Origin: Onthophagus taurus
Lineage: Eukaryota > Arthropoda > Insecta > Coleoptera > Scarabaeidae
NCBI RefSeq assembly: GCF_036711975.1
Contig: NC_091967.1
Location: forward strand, 5,022,001 to 5,086,000
Reading direction: 5' to 3'
Length of the DNA: 64,000 bases
The notes under the pieces were generated by a model, which saw only the letters and a list, made by a program, of their open reading frames with translations, searched no databases and was not told the DNA's origin. This document shows, piece by piece, positions 1 to 13,300 of the stretch. Position 1 is the first letter of the stretch. Each line of letters opens with the position of its first letter. The translations under genes and the position numbers were made by a program.

Positions 1-161
1 CAATTTTAGCCTCTAGCGGAAAAAGAAAAGACGATAGCGCTATGAGGTTTTCGGCATTAGCAGTTTCTCGAAAAACGAGATCATGACATGTAAGCTACTT
101 TTTTTCTAACTCTTATAGTTTCCGAGTTAGCCTATTCGGACATCGAATTTGAACCACCCTG
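1..161. mobile_element. Right terminus of TIR element family A (cut by window edge)
   Basis: The first 161 bases are nearly identical to the right end of the complete family A element at 16896-18150. They end in CACCCTG followed by TA. Only one arm is inside the window; the rest lies to the left. The family is non-autonomous: no transposase reading frame is visible in any of the copies here. Confidence 0.8.
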
Positions 162-2524
162 TACATCACAAGGTGAAAAAAGTCGATATGGTTAAGAGCC
201 AGTTATTTAGAAAAAAATCATGGTACTCGAGAAAGCTTGGAAAGTTTATTACAAAGAGCGGTAGCTCATTGCTCAAAGAGCGAAGTTAATTATATTAGCT
301 AGTCCAAGCTAACTCAAACAGCGAAGAAATTTGGTTGGCAGCCATAAAATTAGAATCAAAAAATCACGAATTAGCAAAAGCTCAGGGTTCATCTCTAACT
401 CCTAAGAGTTATGATGAAAAGTTCTAAATTAGAGTGCTTTTGATCTCTTATTCGAGATAAATAAATTGAAGTGTATGTATATATTTAGATCAATTTTAAT
501 TTTAATCTTACCTCCTAAACAACCAGCTATAAAATCCATTGTCACCTATCGTCTTCACCGTACAATTCAAGAAAACGTATACTTAAAATAGTTATACTAC
601 AATCCATGTATCTAAAATTAAAAAAAAAATATTTAAAAAATAACTAATAATTTCTTATTTAAAGTTTTTTTAACTTTGATTTAATTACATCACTGTGTTC
701 CATGATTATTGATATTCCTTTAAACGTACTTAAATGAAAGTAAGTCTTGACAATGAATGATAAAGTTTTCGTAAAAACCAGTAAGAAAAGGTATTTATTT
801 AGTAGTTAGACTATTGATTATTTTTTAAACGACTCTTAATGTTTATTCGAGTTTTTCTTAAAAAAGGGATTTCTTACAAATTAGAAGAAACAAATATTTG
901 GTTTAAAACTAAAAAAAATTTTAAGAGAAAAAAACCAAAATTAATAAAAGTACCGCATTATGAAACACGCGCCGATAAGAATTTGATTATCAAAGACCTA
1001 TTGACTTTTCCACGTATAAAATAAAGATTTAAAAATTTCCGAGTTTTATATGTAATTAAATCAAAATTTGATTAGTAACAGTATTTTAATTAATAAATAA
1101 TGACGAAATTAATAAGTTTACTTTTTGATTGACAATTTCTGTAAACGTTTCTCCACACGAGAGGTTGTTTTGAATATTAATTTAAGATTATGTATCGATT
1201 CGTTTATTATTGTTATTCGCACGAGACCTTAAACTTTATAAACAAAAACGATGAACTTTTAATATTGTTTTCTTACGTATATTAATATAATATATACTAA
1301 TTATGTACATTATATTATTTTAATCTAATAATTTTAGTAGAACTTAATCAACTAAATTAAATAAAATTACCTTTAAAAATAAAATTATGAATAAATCGAT
1401 GAAATTTGGTCACAAGAACGACACAGACTGAAGTGTCCAGTCTAAATTCTTTCTTATTTGGGGATAAGGGGTATCAGAATCACGCACTCATGAGGCGGTA
1501 TTCTCTTAGCAAATAGCAATGTCATAGGTCACACCGTTATCTATTTAAAATGATGATAGTCGAATTTTGATGTAAAACCAACAAGGAAGACTGTTTTTTC
1601 TTAAACGGATAATGTTGGTGATAGAAACGAGAAAAAGCTATTATTATAATTTTACTCAAAATACTCCGTTTAGTCTCGATTTAGTTAGGGTAAATTAGGA
1701 AAGAAGACTTTGGAACCGATGGTGCAACAAATTATTTGGATAAAGTTATTTTTCTGTTAAAAAGATTGAACTGTTGAAATATACTTAACATTTCTCGTGT
1801 TACATATATTATTTATAATAGATTATTCTAATAAATATGTAATTTTATGCGCATAAAATTACGCACGATGTAATTTTTGTGATTATACAGAAAACTACGT
1901 CAATTTGATCAAAACCAATATTGAATGATAACTTTAAATTGCGTTTTAAAGTCTCATACAACATATGCATAAATTTAATAAAGTTTTTAATTGCGATTTC
2001 GTTAATTAATCAAAGATTTCTCTTTATTTGTTGTTAACTCAACATTTAAGATAATGTGGGGTAAAAGTAATCTAAAAAAACAACCTTTTTTCCTTACGAT
2101 AACTAAAAGGATGTTAAGTAATGTATATATATAGTGTTGGAATTTGCCATTGTAGATACATTATCTATTTAGGTTTACATGGAACTTTTCCTATATTTCG
2201 CTTGTTTAAATATTTTGAAAAGTGTAATCAAAGTAATCAAGACAACAACATAAATATTTAATTTTATTTCAAAAAAAGATTATTATTTTCCTAAATAAAT
2301 GTGATTAATTTTAGATTTTTGTAATATGTTCCGAATCTCGTGCGCTCATCAATATTATAAAATCATGGATCTAATTTCCACAATTTGTAAAATTGGTTAA
2401 AAAGCAAGCCAATGAAATTCTAAAAAAAAAATTAATCAAATCTAAATCCTAAAACGCTGAAAAACAACTCAATTACAAGGCCACCCAATACCAAGACAAC
2501 TTATGCAACAAACGGTAATTGTTT
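162..2524. other. AT-rich intergenic DNA, no gene recognised
   Basis: This stretch is very AT-rich and has only short random open frames, such as a lysine-rich 61-codon frame at 839-1024 with no recognisable domain, upstream gene structure or neighbour. Nothing else is supported here. Confidence 0.6.
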
Positions 2525-4730
2525 GTTCGAAATTAGTGAATCAGTAGACTTATTTTATAAAAATATCAAAAAATGTTATTAAGAAAAGTTCTTATAAAAC
2601 TAATTTTAAGCAATTTTTATTTGAAACATTTTTCGATAAAGTTGATAATTACCGTTTGTTGAAAATTAGTGAATCAGTGGAGAGACTTATTTTATGAAAA
2701 TATCAAAAAGTTTTATTAAGAAAAGTTGTTATAAATTTGATTATAAACAACTTTTATTTAAAACATTTTTTTGATAAAATCGTTTTGAGAATTAGTGAAG
2801 CAGTGAAGGGACTTATTTTATGAAAATAACAAAAAATGTCATTAAGAAAAGTTGTTATAAATCTAATTCCAAGCAGTTTTTATTTGAAACATTTTTCGAT
2901 AAAGTTAATAATTACAGTTTGTTGGAAATTAGTGAATCAGTGGAGAGACATATTTTATAAAAATATCAAAAAATGTTATTAAGAAAAGTTGTTATAAAAC
3001 TAATTTTAAGCAAGTTTTATTTGAAACATTTTTCGATAAAGTTGATAATAACCGTTTGTTGGAAATTAGTGAATCAGTGGAGAGACCTATTTTATGAAAA
3101 TATCAAAAAGTTTTATTAAGAAAAGTTGTTATAAATTTGATTATAAACAACTTTTATTTAAAACATTTTTTTGATAAAATCGTTTTGAGAATTAGTGAAG
3201 CAGTGAAGAGACTTATTTTATGAAAATATCAAAAAGTTTTATTAAGAAAAGTTGTTTTAAATCTAATTTTAAATAACTTTTATTTAAAACATTTTTTTGA
3301 TAAAATCGTTTTGAGAATTAGTGAATCAGTGGAGAGACTTATTTTATAAAAATATCAAAAAATGTTATTAAGAAAAGTTGTTATAAAACTAATTTTAAGC
3401 AATTTTTATTTGAAACATTTTTCGATAAAGTTAATAATTACCGTTTGTTGGAAATTAGTGAATCAGTGGAGAGACTTATTTTATAAAAATATCAAAAAAT
3501 GTTATTAAGAAAAGTTGTTATAAAACTAATTTTAAGCAATTTTTATTTGAAACATTTTTCGATAAAGTTGATAATAACCGTTTGTTGGAAATTAGTGAAT
3601 CAGTGAAGAGACTTATTTTATGAAAATATCAAAAAGTTTTATTAAGAAAAGTTGTTATAAATGTAATTATAAACAACTTTTATTGAAAAAATTTTTTTGA
3701 TAACATCATTTTGAGAATTCGTGAAGCAGTGAAGAGACTTATTTTATGAAAATATCAAAAAGTTTCATTAAGAAAAGTTGTTATAAATCTAATTTTAAAT
3801 AACTTTTATTTAAAACATTTTTTTGATAAAATCGTTTTGAGAATTAGTGAAGCAGTGAAGGGACTTATTTTATGAAAATAGTAAAAAATGTTTATAAGAA
3901 AAGTTGTTATAAATCTAATTTCAAGCAGTTTTTATTTGAAACATTTTTCGATAAAGTTAATAATTACCGTTTGTTGGAAATTAGTGAATCAGTGGAGAGA
4001 CATATTTTATAAAAATAACAAAAAATGTCATTAAGAAAAGTTGTTATAAATCTAATTCCAAGCAGTTTTTATTTGAAACATTTTTCGATAAAGTTGATAA
4101 TTATTGTTTGTTGGAAATTAGTGAATCAGTGGAGAGACTTATTTTACAAAAATATGAAAAAATGTTATTAAGAAAAGTTCTTATAAAACTAATTTTAAGC
4201 AATTTTTATTTGAAACATTTTTCGATAAAGTTGATAATAACCGTTTGTTGGAAATTAGTGAATCAGTGAAGAGACTTATTTTATGAAAATATCAAAAAGT
4301 TTTATTAAGAAAAGTTGTTATAAATGTAATTATAAACAACTTTTATTGAGAACATTTTTTTGATAAAATCATTTTGTGAATTAGTGAAGCAGTGAAGAGA
4401 CTTATTTTATGAAAATATCAAAAAGTTTTATTAAGAAAAGTTGTTATAAATCTAATTTTAAATAACTTTTATTTAAAACATTTTTTTGATAAAATCGTTT
4501 TGAGAATTAGTGAATCAGTGAAGGTACTTTTTTTATGAAAATAACAAAAAATGTCATTAAGAAAAGTTGTTATAAATCTAATTCCAAGCAGTTTTTATTT
4601 GAAACATTTTTCGATAAAGTTGATAATTATCGTTTGTTGGAAATTAGTGAATCAGTGAAGAGACTTATTTTATGAAAAAGTTTTATTAAGAAAAGTTGTT
4701 ATAAATCTAATTTTAAACAACTTTCAGCTT
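2525..4730. repeat. Satellite array of two monomer types (about 136 and 126 bp) in AABB order
   Basis: About 16.6 tandem monomers are anchored by the motif ATTAGTGAATCAGTG at about 2532, 2664, 2790, 2928, 3064, 3190, 3316, 3452, 3588, 3715, 3842, 3979, 4116, 4252, 4379, 4506 and 4642. Spacings fall into two classes. Type A is 132-138 bp and ends in a GATAA..CCGTTTGTTGG segment. Type B is 126-127 bp and ends in GATAAAATCGTTTTGAGA. The order is A B, AABB, AABB, AAABB, A, partial, giving a higher-order period near 526 bp. There are no unique spacers, so it is not CRISPR-like. Confidence 0.93.
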
Positions 4731-5289
4731 AAGTTTGTTCGTTTTAAAAATAATATAATATTTTTAATATATATATATTTTTATTATAATATAACATGAT
4801 GATCTGTCAGATGGGAATAAAGTTAAGTAACAGTGATATCCACTGATGAAGAATTGATGTTAAGTGTATCAAAGCTATTTATTAAATATTTCTTTTTGTG
4901 TTCAAGTTTTTATTTGAGATGATTTTTAAACGAATTAAGAATCAAATTTCTTATTAGTCATCAAAATAAAATGCAACATGAGCTTAAATTAGATAAGAAT
5001 TATTTCAATCGCATTCACTTTCAATACTAGCGGATATAGTTAACGTGTTCTAATAAGTAACACCATCTATATTTGAATTGCTCCAATTAAAAATCGACGC
5101 CTGACGACGCCCTGCGTCGCCTCACATCGGTACCGATTTCAATCAACTCAGCTGTTCGTCATCATACGTTGGTAAGAAAACCTCTCTTCGTTTAATCTAT
5201 TAATAACCTTCAATTAGTATGAGTCCAAAGTTAAACAATAGCGTATTTTTCTACGATTTAGACAAAAAATTTCGGTAAATTTATTCTGA
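4731..5289 (+). promoter_or_regulatory. Upstream region of the CD98hc-like gene
   Basis: This lies between the satellite and the start codon at 5290. GC content rises around 5090-5170. A possible non-coding first exon ends at about 5170 in CGTTG followed by GTAAGAAA, and a possible acceptor TTTAG lies near 5260. This assignment is tentative, and no TATA box was identified with confidence. Confidence 0.3.
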
Positions 5290-7308
5290 ATGGTGGAAGA
5301 TTTTAGAGGAAAGATAATGGAAGGATTTTTACGAGTTGATCCAACAGCGACCACCCTACCAGGTTCACCTACAAATTCATTTTTAACGGATGAAGTTGCT
5401 TCTACTTGTCCTTTATTAACACCTTCTCCACCCACAAATGATCTAATCAATCCTTTACCGGAAACCGATCAACCATCATTCGTTATTGGCGAAGAATTAG
5501 CTAATAAATTACAACATGTTAAAGGTAGGGTTGTTATAAATTAATTTTAAATAATTAGAAATTAAATTTTAGATGATGATAAAGCCGCCGATTCCGTATC
5601 ATCAAGTTCTTCAGCTTTAGCTGAACCAGCATGTACAACACTATTGAATCATAAACATAACAATTATCACCATATCACTAAAGATGAAAATAGTGCTTGT
5701 GAAGTAAGATAAATTCAAATTTTTAAATCCAAATTTAACAAATTCTTTTAGGAAACAATTGGTAAAGTCCAACCCCTTCAATTAACATTTAAAAAACCAC
5801 CACAAGATTATTTTTTTATGACCTGGAATTGGCCATTAATTCGTAAAATTTCTTTATGGCTTTTTCTTTCGGGTTTAGTCGCAATGTTGGGTTTAGTTAT
5901 AGCAATGATTTCATCACTACCAAAAACTTGTAACCCACAAACCGAGTGGTACCAAGGAAGCGTTTTTTACGAAATATTTCCGGCGAGTTTTAAAGATTCC
6001 GACGGCGATGGAATCGGTGATTTTAAAGGGATCTCCTTGAAAGCGAGTTACTTAAAACAGTTGAATGTACGAGCCGTTCGTTTAAATTCAATTTTTAAAA
6101 GCGAAAATTATCCGGAAGATTACAAAAACTCGTCGAGCTTAATCGAATTAGCCCCCGAATTAGGAACGTTACAAGATTTTAAATTATTGGCGATCTCTTT
6201 ACGTTTAAACAACATTTCTTTAATACTCGATTTACCACTTTGGCCCCACGTAAAAAAGCTACAATCATTTCCTGAAGAAATACAACCAGCGAACGAAACA
6301 GATCATAACGGACCTTCCATCGAATTTTTAAAAAGCGAAAACTTAATTTTATCGAATCAAAACGACGAAATCACTCAAGCGATTATTTATTGGATTCGAC
6401 AAGGTGTTGATGGGTTTTATTTAAAAGATTTAGAACGTTACGTTCACGATGAACATTTTACGGCTTCTTTAAGGAGGTGGAAAACGATTTTAGGGGAGGG
6501 AAAACCGATTATTGTTGATTATAACGTTTTTAAATTAGCTCCAAGTAATCTTAAAAACGTTATTTTAAACAGCGTTGCTTTATTAGACGTTCAATTGCAT
6601 GTTGAATTAGGGGTTGATGCATTATCGAAAGAAATCGCGTCTTTACTAAATGGTACTTTATTCTCAACGCAATGGGCGCCATGGATTCATTGGAACATGG
6701 GAAATGTGAATTCAATTCGTTTAGCGAATCGGCTAAATCATAGTAATGGGACTTTAGGCGCGAGTCTTCTCCAAATGATGTTACCTGGAACATCTTCGAT
6801 TTTTTACGGCGATGAAATTGGGATTAAACAAATTTCCGATCCACATGGTGAAAGAAAAGATTTAGAAAATCTCCATCAATTAGCCGCGATGCTTTGGGAA
6901 CACCCAGATGTTAAATTTACAAGGAAAGAAGTTCTTCCTTGGATGCACGGAGATCCCATTGAAGTGAATTTTCGCCAATTTGATTTAGTTACTAAAATGG
7001 TTCAATTAAGGGAGGATTCGCCTTCGATTTATATGAGAAGCGTTTTTAAAGACGGTGTTAGCAAACCGAACGCGGAAATTAAATACTTTCAAAACGATTT
7101 GGTGGTTATTCAAAGATGGTATCCGAGGAGAAAGAATTTCGTTGTTGTTAGTAATCTTGGAACTAATCATCGATCTGGGGATTTATCAAAGAGTTTGTAT
7201 GGGGGCGAAATCGTTGTTGGGCCTTCAACCAATTCGAAAATTGAAAGCGTCTCGTTCAAATCGATTTCTTTATCGCCGGGGGAATCAGTTGTTGTTGTTT
7301 TAAATTAA
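5290..7308 (+). CDS. CD98hc: CD98 heavy chain (SLC3A2/4F2hc-like amino-acid transporter subunit)
   Basis: Exons are 5290-5524, 5573-5703 and 5752-7308, joined GT-AG to encode 640 aa. A long cytoplasmic N-terminus is followed by one membrane segment at about residues 155-178 and then an extracellular glycoside-hydrolase-13-like domain that starts with WYQGSVFYEIFPASFKDSDG. In this family the heavy chain disulfide-links to an SLC7 light chain and carries it to the plasma membrane. A single Cys at about residue 182, just after the membrane segment, is placed for that bond. The usual catalytic GFRxD motif is replaced by DGFYLKDLE, as expected for a non-enzymatic heavy chain rather than a maltase. 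A poly(A) signal AATAAA lies at 7325. The gene converges with the WDR49-like gene, with stop codons about 84 bp apart. The N-terminal 78 residues have no recognised domain. Exact orthology (CD98hc versus rBAT) is inferred from the short membrane-proximal layout. Confidence 0.86.
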
Positions 7309-7391
7309 AAGAGAATTTTTGTGAAATAAATATTGTAATAATCATAAAAATAAAATGATTTGAAATAAAATAATAAATAATATATTATTTT

Positions 7392-10300
7392 TTAATGTTT
7401 TGGAGTTCCTTTACACGCAGCTGGTTCACATTTATTTTGCGTCATCAATTTCACTCTTTGTTTTTTCAGTTCCGGGTCATCTCTCGGTTTAGGAACTTCG
7501 TTTAATGGTTCAGTTACCATGTGTTGATAAACAGGTATCTAAAAAATAAAAAAATTATAAAAAAAGAAATTATTACAAACAAATTTTACATATGAAAAAG
7601 TTGTATCCAATTCAAATTCATGTCTGTGCGTTTTTCTTTCTGGTAAATGATAAAAGTTGCCGAGAATTGGATCCTCTAATCTATGCCCGTAAATCCCTTT
7701 TGTGTAATCTTCAATATCGACAACTTTTTCTTGCATTTTAGCGAGTTGTTTGGCGGTTAATCTGTGTGGGATATCACCACCCATTAAAACCTTTTAATGA
7801 AATTATTATTAAAATTAATTTGTTATTTCGAACTTTGATTTACTTTAAACGTTGTCATGCTTTTTACTCTTGAAATATCTGGGGGAATTGTATATTCAAA
7901 ATCATCACCTGGAGGAACTTCCGGATCTAATGGTTTCCATTTTTTAAAGGTGCCTAATGTGCCTAAATATCTGCCAGATAAAGTCCACAATCTTGCACTA
8001 TAATCTGCACTGGCACTATAACAAAAAGAAATTTTTATAAATTGATTCTAAAAAAACCTAAAAAGATCGTTCGAGTAGTAAAGAAACCAATCTTCGAAGT
8101 AATCTCTCAACCCTAAAGCAACTCAATTCCTAATCTAGGTAACATAACTGCACAATAACTGAACTGTAAAATCATTCAATACTAATACAATTTAACTACT
8201 AAATTATCCAACACTATATCTCGCCACTCTGTAGCAACCCAAAAGAAGCCAATTAAATCCTGAAGCAACTCAAATAGAAATGAACGTAATGGCACTCAAT
8301 CCCACTCCAAAGCAACTTTGCTAGAAAGTAACTAAATCGTGCGCTATGTAATTAAAACCCAGAAATTCTTAGATATCATTTAAATTCATGAATACACTTG
8401 GATATGGAACTTGGAAATTAATGGAACTCATTTCAATGGAGTTTCTTCTACATGACAGGAAATCCTTGTAAACTCCTAAGATGTGCAAAATCTAATTGCG
8501 TCTGGTATGAATCAAGGTCAACAAATTTAAGTAGTCCACAGATGAAGTCAGTGACTCAGCTAGAAAGTAACTCAGTCCATAAACAATCCACAAGCAGAGT
8601 ATCTCAACTATAAGGTAGCCGATCCCTAAACTAACTTAACACGTTCGCTACCGCGCCTTCTGCAGCAGTTTTCCCGTGTACCATTCGTAGTTTCTTTGAT
8701 TTCTAGATTCAGGTTTGTGTTACACAACTACACTGTAATTCGACCACAAAGAAGCCAACGAAACCCGATAGCAATTCAACCTTAAAAGCAATTAAAAATC
8801 AATTAACTCTACCCAAGTCCAAAAGAATTCAACAAAGTAGCCCAACCCCATAGCAACTCAGCCACAAAGAAAGACGTACACCAACTAATCCAAGAAAAGC
8901 TAGACTAAACCTCTGCATCGATGCTTTTTCGCTCTGCAAACTCAAATGCAAAAACTAGATAACTCTTGGCACTCGTTGGTGCCTTTGCCGAGACTCTTAA
9001 AGTTGGCTAATGCGGTTTCTAATGTTCATATAGGTTTGTGCAATATTTGCCGAATAGAAGCTCTACTAAGACTGGATACAACTTGAAGCTCACCAATAAA
9101 ATTCTAAACTAGAACTTAAAACAAGCAACTAAAATCTAAAGTATACAGCTACAAAGTTAGTCAACCAATCCAATCCCAAAGCAACTCAACCATAAAACAA
9201 CCCAACCCCGAAGTAACTAATCCTCAAATCAACTCAATCATAAAAGAACTCAGCCGAAATATAATCCAAATCAAAAGCTTCAACTCCAAATATTAGAATT
9301 TCAAGAAATTTACTGAAAATTTTCTAGAAATTTATGAATATGCTTCGCAAATTGTGCACTATGTAATTAAAACCCAGAAATCCTTAGATATCATTGAAAT
9401 TCATGAATACACTTGGATATGGAACTTGGAAATTAATGGAACTCATTTCAATGGAGTTTCTTCTACATGACAGAAAATCCTTGTAAACTCCTAAGATGTG
9501 CAAAATCTAATTGCGTCTGATATGAATCAAGATCAATAAATTTCAGTAGTCCACTGATGAAGTCAATGACTCAGCTAGAAAGTAACTCAGTCCATAAAGA
9601 ATCCACAAGCAGAGTATCATACAAACATACAAACGGGTTTTTACATTATTAATATTTGAGGTTTATCCATAAAAGCTAATGCAGAAACCAACATTCTATG
9701 TCCTCTGTAACTATTTAAAAGAGTAGCTTTTTCTTGACCCCTATTGGCTCGTTTAGCTTTTCCCTCCCGTTTATCTAGGTTCGTGCAACATTTGCCGAAT
9801 AGAAGCTCAACTAAGACTGGATACAACTTGAAGCTCACCAATAAAATTCTAAACTAAAACCTAAAACAAGCAACTAAAATCTAAAGCATACAGCTACAAA
9901 GTTAGTCATGTCCAAAGCAAACCAATCCAATCCCAAAGCAACTCAACCACAAAACAACCCAACCCCGAAGTAACTAATCCTCAAATCAATTCAATCAGAA
10001 AAGAACTCAGCCAAAATATAATCCAAATCAAAAGCTTCAACTCCAAATATTGAAATTTCAAGAAATTTACTGGAAATCTTCTAGAAATTTATGAATATGC
10101 TTCGCAAATTGTGCGCTATGTAATTAAAACCCAGAAATCCTTAGATATCATTAAAATTCATGAATACACTTGGATATGGAACTTGGAAATTAATGGAACT
10201 CATTTCAATGGAGTTTCTTCTACATGACAGGAAATCCTTGTAAACTCCTAAGAGTTGCAAAATCTAATTGTGTCTGATATGAATCAAGATCAATAAATTT

Positions 10301-13300
10301 AAGTAGTCCACTGATGAAGTCAGTGACTCAGTTAGAAAGTAACTCAATCCATAAACAATCCACAAGCAGAGTATCTCAACTATAAGGTAGCAGATCCCTA
10401 AACTAACTTTTTCCCGTGTACCATTCGTAGTTTCTTTGATTTCTAGATTCAGGTTTGTGTTATTTACATGTTTGTTTATTGTATATGGCGTTTTTGTAAA
10501 AAAAGACTTGATCCAGTTTACTGGACTTTGAATTTCTAAGTTCTGTAACAGCGTTCTGCCACATCCGAATTTCTTCAAAGTCTCTACTTTTTTTTTTCTA
10601 AATACAACGTAATGTGCTATACAAACCAAAATGAATACTACGGCTACCCCAAAATATTACAAAACATAATTATTGTGCACTGTGCCAGATTCTGAAGCAT
10701 GGATCTATGCATAAACCAGGGTTTTCTGGACATATCGGGCTGTTGTATCTGGATTTCTTGTAAACTCCACCTCTGCTACACTGGCGACACCTTTTCATCG
10801 CGGATTTGTCTTTCTGTATATCCATCATTGACCTGTAGCCACGAAAAACCTTTTAGTCCAGTAGACTGGACGCCGATAGCGAACGTGTTAATTACTAAAT
10901 AATCCAGCACTATAGCACGCCAACCTACAGCAATCGAAAGCAACCCAAAGGAACTCAACCACAAATTGACTCAACCCAACTCCAAAACAACTCAACCAGA
11001 AAATAAGCCAACCCCAAAGCAACTTAACTACCAAGTAATTTAATTCTATAGCAACGAAACTACTCAACCCAACCTCAAAGCAACTAAAATCTAAAGTATA
11101 CAGCTACAAAGTTATTCATCTCCGAAATAAACCAATCTATCTCTACAACAACTCAACTATAAATAGCCCATCTCCAAACCTAACCTATCAAATACCACAT
11201 CAACTCTATCATAAAGCAACACAACCACAAAGCAACCATCTACGTAGCAGTTCCACCTCAAAGTCACTCAACCAATAAGTTATCCAACATCAAAGCTAGT
11301 CAATTTGCCCAGAAACCAACTCAATCAAATTGTCAGGTATCATTTTACTGGCAGAATTTTTTATTTGCTATATCTGGCAAAATTAAACCAATTTAACATT
11401 CAACATTTCACCATTATAACCAATTTTTAAAAAATAGTCATATTAATACATACAAATGAATTTTTACCTTATTAATATTTGAGGTTTATCCATAAAAGCT
11501 AATGCAGAAACCAACATCCTATGTCCTCTGTAACTATTTAAAAGAGTAGGTTTTTCTTGACCCCTATTGGCTCGTTTAGCTTTTCCCTCAAACAAATCCC
11601 TCCACATAAATGGAAATTTTACTCTATAAAGTGGCATGCATACTTTAACATCCTCCCCAGTACAATAATCTTTCATTAGCCAAGTTTTAATGTAACCACT
11701 TGTTGTGCCTAAACAAAATTTTCATTTAAATAATATAAAAAAATAAAAAATATTAATACCTGTAAATAAATATTCATCTTGTTCATCGGTACACATAGAA
11801 ACAACATAATCTCCACCTTTATGTATAGCATAAAAAGCGGTGATAAATCCCCCGCTGTTATGATGAGACCAAACTTGAATTGCTCCGTTTTCTAAACTAA
11901 CCAATAAGGTTCCTACATGGGGAAGCATTGGTCGTGAACTTAAAAAAGTCATAGCTCTTATTGCTAAACCTCTTATTGCTATTGTTGTTTTAGGCATGAG
12001 AACAACTGTTAATCTTCGAGCTTTTACACCTGGAATCTTTGATGTAGCCGTACTAACTGCCGCCGTTGGATGTTCCATCGTTTTCGCGGGTCCTTCTAAA
12101 TGCACAACCAAAGGTTTTTTAGTATTAGCCTTTTTAAATTTTTTTGATTGTTTCTCTTTTGTGTAATGCAATTTAATTCTATGCGTAGGATCGGTAACGT
12201 TGTATCTCTTATATGCTTGTCCGGTTTCTAATTGCCACATAACCAATTCTCCAGTATAAGAACTGGTAACTAAAGTTTGAGGAATTCTTGCGGATGAACA
12301 TAAAACGTCTTCAGTGTGATTCGTCTCCCAGCTTTTACTGAACGCTCCACCAGGTCCTGCGTGACCACCACTATCAGCGAATTCTGTTACGTGCCTATTC
12401 CAACCGATCGCTAAAATTCTTCCTTTAATCCAAACAACTCCGGTGACTTCGCAGTTATCTTCTATGCGCATATTTCGCATGCATGTTCCGGTATTGAAGT
12501 TCCATGTTTTTAAGGATCCATCATGGGCTCCTGTTAGAAGAAGCTGATAACCAGGGTCGAAAGTTGCTGCTGTTATTTCTACGGGGTGGACTTTGCCGTG
12601 TAAAGTTCTTATGTGAGCCTCTTTTACTACGGACATTCGCCTTCCTTTCCATGGATCCCAAACTATTATGAAACTGTCTAAACCGCATGTTACAATCACC
12701 TGATTGCAAAACAATAATTATTATTAATTAACACAAGGATTAAAATTTTACTTCAAATAATGGGTTGTATAATAAAACAGAAATAGCACTACAATGAGTA
12801 TTCCCATCGGTGTGTTCACCACTTTGCGTTGGGCATAATGGCACAATAGCAACCATAACCATGCCGATTAAAAGTTGCCGAGTATCTGGGTTATACAAAA
12901 CAGTTAAATCCGTGTGCTCCCCAAGTTCCGATGGCAAACCAGTGTAAGTTTGCAAACAACACTGCGCGGCAACATCCCATACTTTAATACATTTATCAGT
13001 AGAAATCGAACAAAGAATTTTTGCATCATCTTGAAACACAACGGAAACAACTCCGGAATGATGACCTTGGAAAATTACGCTGGGTCGTCTCGGCACAAAA
13101 ATATTCCAAACTTTCACCAAACAATCCGGACTTCCGGTTGCCATGAGATGAATACCATCGGCGAAAGTAAAGCAATAAGCTCCTCTAGTCATTTTATAAA
13201 TATAAATTCCTTTATTTTCGTTAAGATCGCGTAATTGCACTGAAACTTTTGGGCAAACAGCACAAGAAGCTATCATCGATAAACCCGGGTAATAAGAAAC

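Larger units (their letters stand above)
8040..11330. repeat. Degenerate CAACTCAACC-type short repeats filling an intron
   Basis: Much of intron 4 of the WDR49-like gene is made of variants of a 15-20 bp phrase such as CAACTCAACCCCAAAGCAAC. They appear at irregular spacing on the + strand, with CAACCCCAAAG and AACTCAATC as recurrent pieces. It looks like an old, heavily diverged minisatellite. No coding potential was found apart from the two fragments listed separately. Confidence 0.65.

Noticed and set aside
839..1024. 61-codon lysine-rich frame
   Set aside because: Lys/Asn/Ile/Phe composition is what AT-rich DNA gives by chance; no domain, splice context or neighbour supports it.
2525..4730. 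Could the regular repeats be a CRISPR array?
   Set aside because: Monomers are contiguous 126-136-bp repeats with no unique spacers, in a eukaryotic genome; it is satellite DNA.
11701..11711. Apparent frameshift at the WDR49-like exon 3/4 junction
   Set aside because: A careful recount of the acceptor (exon 4 starting at 11708) restores the frame and gives FTGTTSGYIKTWL, a normal WD blade.
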